DNA from: Filobasidium wieringae
Taxonomy: Eukaryota > Basidiomycota > Tremellomycetes > Filobasidiales > Filobasidiaceae
Assembly: GCA_001600055.1 (NCBI GenBank)
Contig: BCIV01000004.1
Coordinates: forward strand, 856,430-920,429
Reading direction: 5' to 3'
DNA length: 64,000 nucleotides
Shown here: one piece after another, positions 61,008-64,000 of the stretch
Numbering within the stretch: the stretch's first letter is position 1
Layout of the letters: every line of letters starts with the position of its first letter
Made by a program: the position numbers and the translations under genes
Notes under the pieces: generated by a model
Seen by the model: the letters and a program-made list of their open reading frames with translations, nothing else
Database searches by the model: none
What the model was told of the DNA's origin: nothing

Positions 61008-63038
61008 ATGGTGTTCCCTCAACCGATCACAGTCAAAGTAGGATCCAGGGCGTTCGGGTGTTTCTCTCGGGCGCGTAAAAGAAATTTCAAGATGTCGACC
61101 GTTTCCGAAACGTCCACTACTTCGACGTTGTTGTCAATCACCAGACCTGCACGAGCAACAAGATCCCTCACTACCTCGGCTATCAACAGGAACATCTTCC
61201 ATTCTCCATTCTACTCGTTGACACATTGTGATCATTGCTATCCAGAGTCACCGAATCCTAATTCGACATTGCCGAATCACCACGAAATCAAAGCGACCTT
61301 CAAACCGGCCAGACCTGCCCTATCTGCCAGTCTAAGCCAGCCTGTACTAGGAACCACCGGTCTAAATTCGGGCGAACCTAAAACGAATTTGATCGTCAAT
61401 AACAGCTACGGAGGGAAAGAGAACTCTGGACCTCGTAATCTCAGTACGAACCATCAACATCAACAAGCTAGAGCTACCAATCCAACCCTTCAGAGGACAA
61501 AGATGTCAGACGCTCCTGTAACTCAAGCGAAACCCGCTCCCAAAGCTCGAGTCCCTGGCCAAGGAATCCTTGTTCCTGCCTCTAAGGTTCACACCGCTAC
61601 CAAGACCGAGCTCCTCCAAACCCTCAGTCTACCCGAGTTCAACGACGGAGAGGGACGAGTACCGAAACTCGTTGGAATTTTGGCTACAGGGAAAGAAGAT
61701 GCTGAGAACTACGCAGAGGTGAGTACCGACCTTGGTATTTGCTAGCTTTCCTTCTTAGACTTATCCGCCTGTATGGAACTTTAGTTCACCAGGAAATCGT
61801 GCGCAGCTTTGGGTATCGAGTATGAGCTTCGTCGAGTCGGAGAGGCTAGGAAAGATCACGGTGATCAACCGGGAGTAGAAATCGGAGTTGAGGAGGCTAT
61901 TTTGGAAGCTAATGACGAGGAGGGTGTTGACGGAATTATGGTCAGTATATCTTTTCTGGCTTTCATCGAAGCTGAATTAAACAGCTCATATTTCATTTGC
62001 TAGGTCTACTATCCTATCCATGGAGGTTCTAGGGATCAATACTTGCAACAGTGCGTGTCTCCCTTGAAAGACGTCGAGGGGTTGCACCATCAGTTCCTCT
62101 TCAACCTCTACCATAAGTGAGTCAAGCCAATAGTCCTGCTTTCATCGATTACCAATTCTCATCCGTACCCCGCGTATTTAGCATCCGACACATCTCCCCC
62201 TCAACTCTCCGACCCATCCCCGCCTCCCACCTTCCTGAATCTACAGCGACCTCCGCAACGGAAGATCCCGCTCCCATCGGGACCGTAAAATCTGTCCTTC
62301 CCTGTACCCCTCTTGCTATCGTCAAGGTGCTCGAGTTTGTTGGCGTATATAACAAATTGTTGGAATGGGGTGATCGTGCTCGAGGGTGAGTCTATGGAGA
62401 ACTATTTTGCGGGACGGAAAGATCAGGCTGTTAAGCAATTGATGATTACAGCAAAGTCATCACTGTCATCAACCGATCTGAAGTTGTTGGCAGACCTTTG
62501 GCTGCGTTGTTGTCTAACGACGGAGCACGTGTTTTAAGTGTGGATATTGATTGTAAGTTCTCCTCCGTTCGATAAAAGACGATACCGACTGCTAACGTGC
62601 CATTAACTTAGCTATTGTCGAATTCTCCAAACGACCATCGACGGCTTCGGAGAACCCATACAACCCTCATCATATCATGACCCCTCTTCCATCCGACTTC
62701 ACGCTGAAGGACGCACTTGCCGTTTCGGATGTTGTCATCTCTGCCGTCCCTAGCAAGAACTACAAGGTCAAGACCGAATGGTTGAAGGATGGATGTATCT
62801 GTGTGAACGTTGCGGGTGATAAGAACTTCGAGAGCGATGTTAGGGACAAGGTGAGAATATCTAAACACTGTTTGCCATTGCATCTGGAGACTCATCGACC
62901 TAACCGACATAACAGGCATCGATTTACGTTCCTTCCGTCGGACAGATGACTATTGCAATGTTACAACGCAACTTGCTCAGGTTGAGAAACTACCGTAACA
63001 TGATCGCCGATGCCGGATCGAAGGAGTCGGCGTTCTAG
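61008..63038 (+). CDS. MTD1: NAD-dependent methylenetetrahydrofolate dehydrogenase
   Basis: Multi-exon gene. KVHTATKTELLQTLSLPEF, joined after intron 1 to FTRKSCAALGIEYELRRVGE, then VYYPIHGGSRDQYLQQ, GTVKSVLPCTPLAIVKVLEF, KVITVINRSEVVGRPLAALL, DVVISAVPSKNYKVK and YVPSVGQMTIAMLQRNLL identify the monofunctional fungal Mtd1, which oxidises 5,10-methylene-THF to 5,10-methenyl-THF in one-carbon metabolism. From the ATG at 61503 (MSDAPVTQ) the protein would match yeast Mtd1 in length. The frame is open upstream to an ATG at 61008, adding 165 residues that are basic and include TRPARATRSLTTSAINRN, which resembles a mitochondrial presequence. Stop at 63038. Inner exons after the second are approximate. 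Confidence 0.93.
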
Positions 63039-63779
63039 TTTGGACCGCTAGGAAAGAAAGATAGTTATATAGATGCATACATGAGCAGGATTGTACAGTA
63101 TTATATAATCGTTTATAGATACTTTGAATAAGCGACTCCAGCCGAAAGTATGATGTAGCAAAATGACAACTAGCAGTAGTCATCCCGATAAATCTAGGAT
63201 TTCCGCGTATTTTCTGCTGGACTGCGCGTTCATAAAAAGACCGTTTCCCCATTTTTACTGTTTACACGCGAAACTGTGATCGTCGTTGAACAAACAACGG
63301 CTGAGCATATTCAACCTTGAACTGCTTTTGGTCATCAATTCCATCTACTTTCCCTCTTATTACAATACAACCGCCCTCCTCTTGTAAAACTCTACCCCTA
63401 CACACGTTCTCTATATCCTCACTCGTCTCACACTCGACACATAGAGTGCCATCCTCCCTGTTCATACTCCTTCTCTGCGTTCTTCACGATCACCGTCACG
63501 ACTCGACCGAATCACAATAGCTCACCAAGAGAGATCAACACACCGCAACTATATTGATACTTCGAAACCCATTACAAGGACTTGTATAGCGAATTCTTTC
63601 CGGCTTTGATCTGGTTCCAAAGAACAAACAAGCGGTCAAATACCTTCGTAAACATTCAATTCGATACAACATAATTTACACTCCTTTGGAACGTTCGACA
63701 TTTCATTTCGCCTCTAGGCTTGCATCCAACCCGGCACCGGTTTTTTTTATCAAACATACATCACTTGCGAAAAGCCTGC
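63039..63779. other. Intergenic right of MTD1, with one small candidate ORF
   Basis: 741 bp between MTD1 and the gene at the right edge. It contains the minus-strand candidate listed separately, and C/T-rich leader sequence towards 63780. Confidence 0.45.
63262..63465 (-). CDS. Candidate small ORF, 67 residues
   Basis: Not recognised. It starts MNREDGTLCVECETSEDIEN and continues with GRVLQEEGGCIVIRG and DDQKQFKVEYAQPLFVQ, a composition that looks like a folded beta-rich protein rather than random translation. No partner exon was found, and Kozak context and codon usage are not decisive. It could be an exon of an unmodelled gene or chance. Confidence 0.3.
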   Translation of the reverse strand: MNREDGTLCVECETSEDIENVCRGRVLQEEGGCIVIRGKVDGIDDQKQFKVEYAQPLFVQRRSQFRV

Positions 63780-64000
63780 ATGATGTTGGATTTCGAAACC
63801 ACTTCAGATTCGATTGACGTTCAGGCTAGTATCGAGGCGGAAGTCGAGAAACGGCGGATGGCGCAATTGATCTCTGCCAAGAAGAAGGTTAGTTGAAGGC
63901 TTTTTGCTTGTACTACTTTCAATTAATATTGTTAGAGGTTTCAACCTCGATTGGATAACTGACCCGACTCTCTTTCAATCTGAACAGCTGAAGTCATTCA
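63780..64000 (+). CDS. Unidentified gene, 5' end only
   Basis: Two ATGs in a row at 63780 open MMLDFETTSDSIDVQASIEA, followed by EVEKRRMAQLISAKKK and a GTTAGT donor; a CAG acceptor then gives LKSF at the window edge. The start is acidic and helical (coiled-coil-like). Too little is visible to name a family. Confidence 0.5.

Noticed and set aside
1..64000. CRISPR arrays, bacterial operons, viral genes or secondary-metabolite cluster
   Set aside because: None seen; gene content, introns and tRNA structure are those of a fungal nuclear chromosome.

Overview
The window is nuclear DNA from a basidiomycete fungus, most likely a Tremellomycete (Cryptococcus/Kwoniella type). The clues are many short introns per gene (about 50-75 nt, GT..AG, with CTRAY-like branch sites), gene-dense layout on both strands, intron-containing tRNA genes, and protein families such as a C2-domain SCH9 kinase, elongation factor 3 and a Met8-type siroheme enzyme. 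I placed most exons by hand and checked phase; most spliced lengths divide by three. I ran no similarity search, so all names rest on recognised motifs.

Layout. 1-310: 5' end of a secreted type-B carboxylesterase (-). 527-4748: two head-to-head F-box genes sharing a 447-bp promoter region. 4918-7219: STI1/HOP co-chaperone (-). 9348-10874: MAF1, repressor of RNA polymerase III. 12125-13233: secreted ferritin-like protein. 13598-13691: tRNA-Pro(AGG). 14570-17843: KDM4-type histone demethylase. 18477-21613: SCH9 kinase. 21774-25730 (-): MET8, mitochondrial SSB and riboflavin kinase. 26702-29885: HPC2/ubinuclein subunit of the HIR histone chaperone. 30262-32786: M20 carboxypeptidase. 33249-35695: Ca2+/H+ exchanger. 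35.7-43.7 kb: the least ordinary part (below). 43695-54418 (-): GH5 glycoside hydrolase, ALG11, a MAT2B/RmlD-like reductase and elongation factor 3. 55072-56907: MAG1/AlkA DNA glycosylase. 57.5-58.1 kb: an acidic protein with an unresolved 5' end. 58890-60067 (-): proteasome beta-3. 61008-63038: MTD1. 63780-end: a gene cut by the window edge.

The accessory stretch (about 35.7-43.7 kb) has a 1.8-kb gene-free segment with AAAACGCAT repeats and a tRNA-like 3' half, an unrecognised gene (37480-39243, -), a short 15-bp tandem array with an inverted partner, then an 867-residue protein (39999-42873) that reads as a DUF3435/Crypton-like tyrosine recombinase with an apparently complete catalytic set and two C-terminal C2H2 zinc fingers, and a tRNA-Asn(GTT) gene 385 bp after it. 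It is the best candidate for something undescribed: a recombinase of the kind that drives giant fungal elements, here apparently alone between housekeeping genes in a basidiomycete.

Most other genes are unrelated housekeeping neighbours. Several touch growth control and protein synthesis: SCH9 and MAF1 belong to the TOR-dependent pathway that limits Pol III output, and EF3, STI1 and PUP3 act in translation and protein quality control. KDM4 and HPC2 both act on histone H3 chromatin. I see no operons, CRISPR arrays, viral genes or secondary-metabolite cluster.
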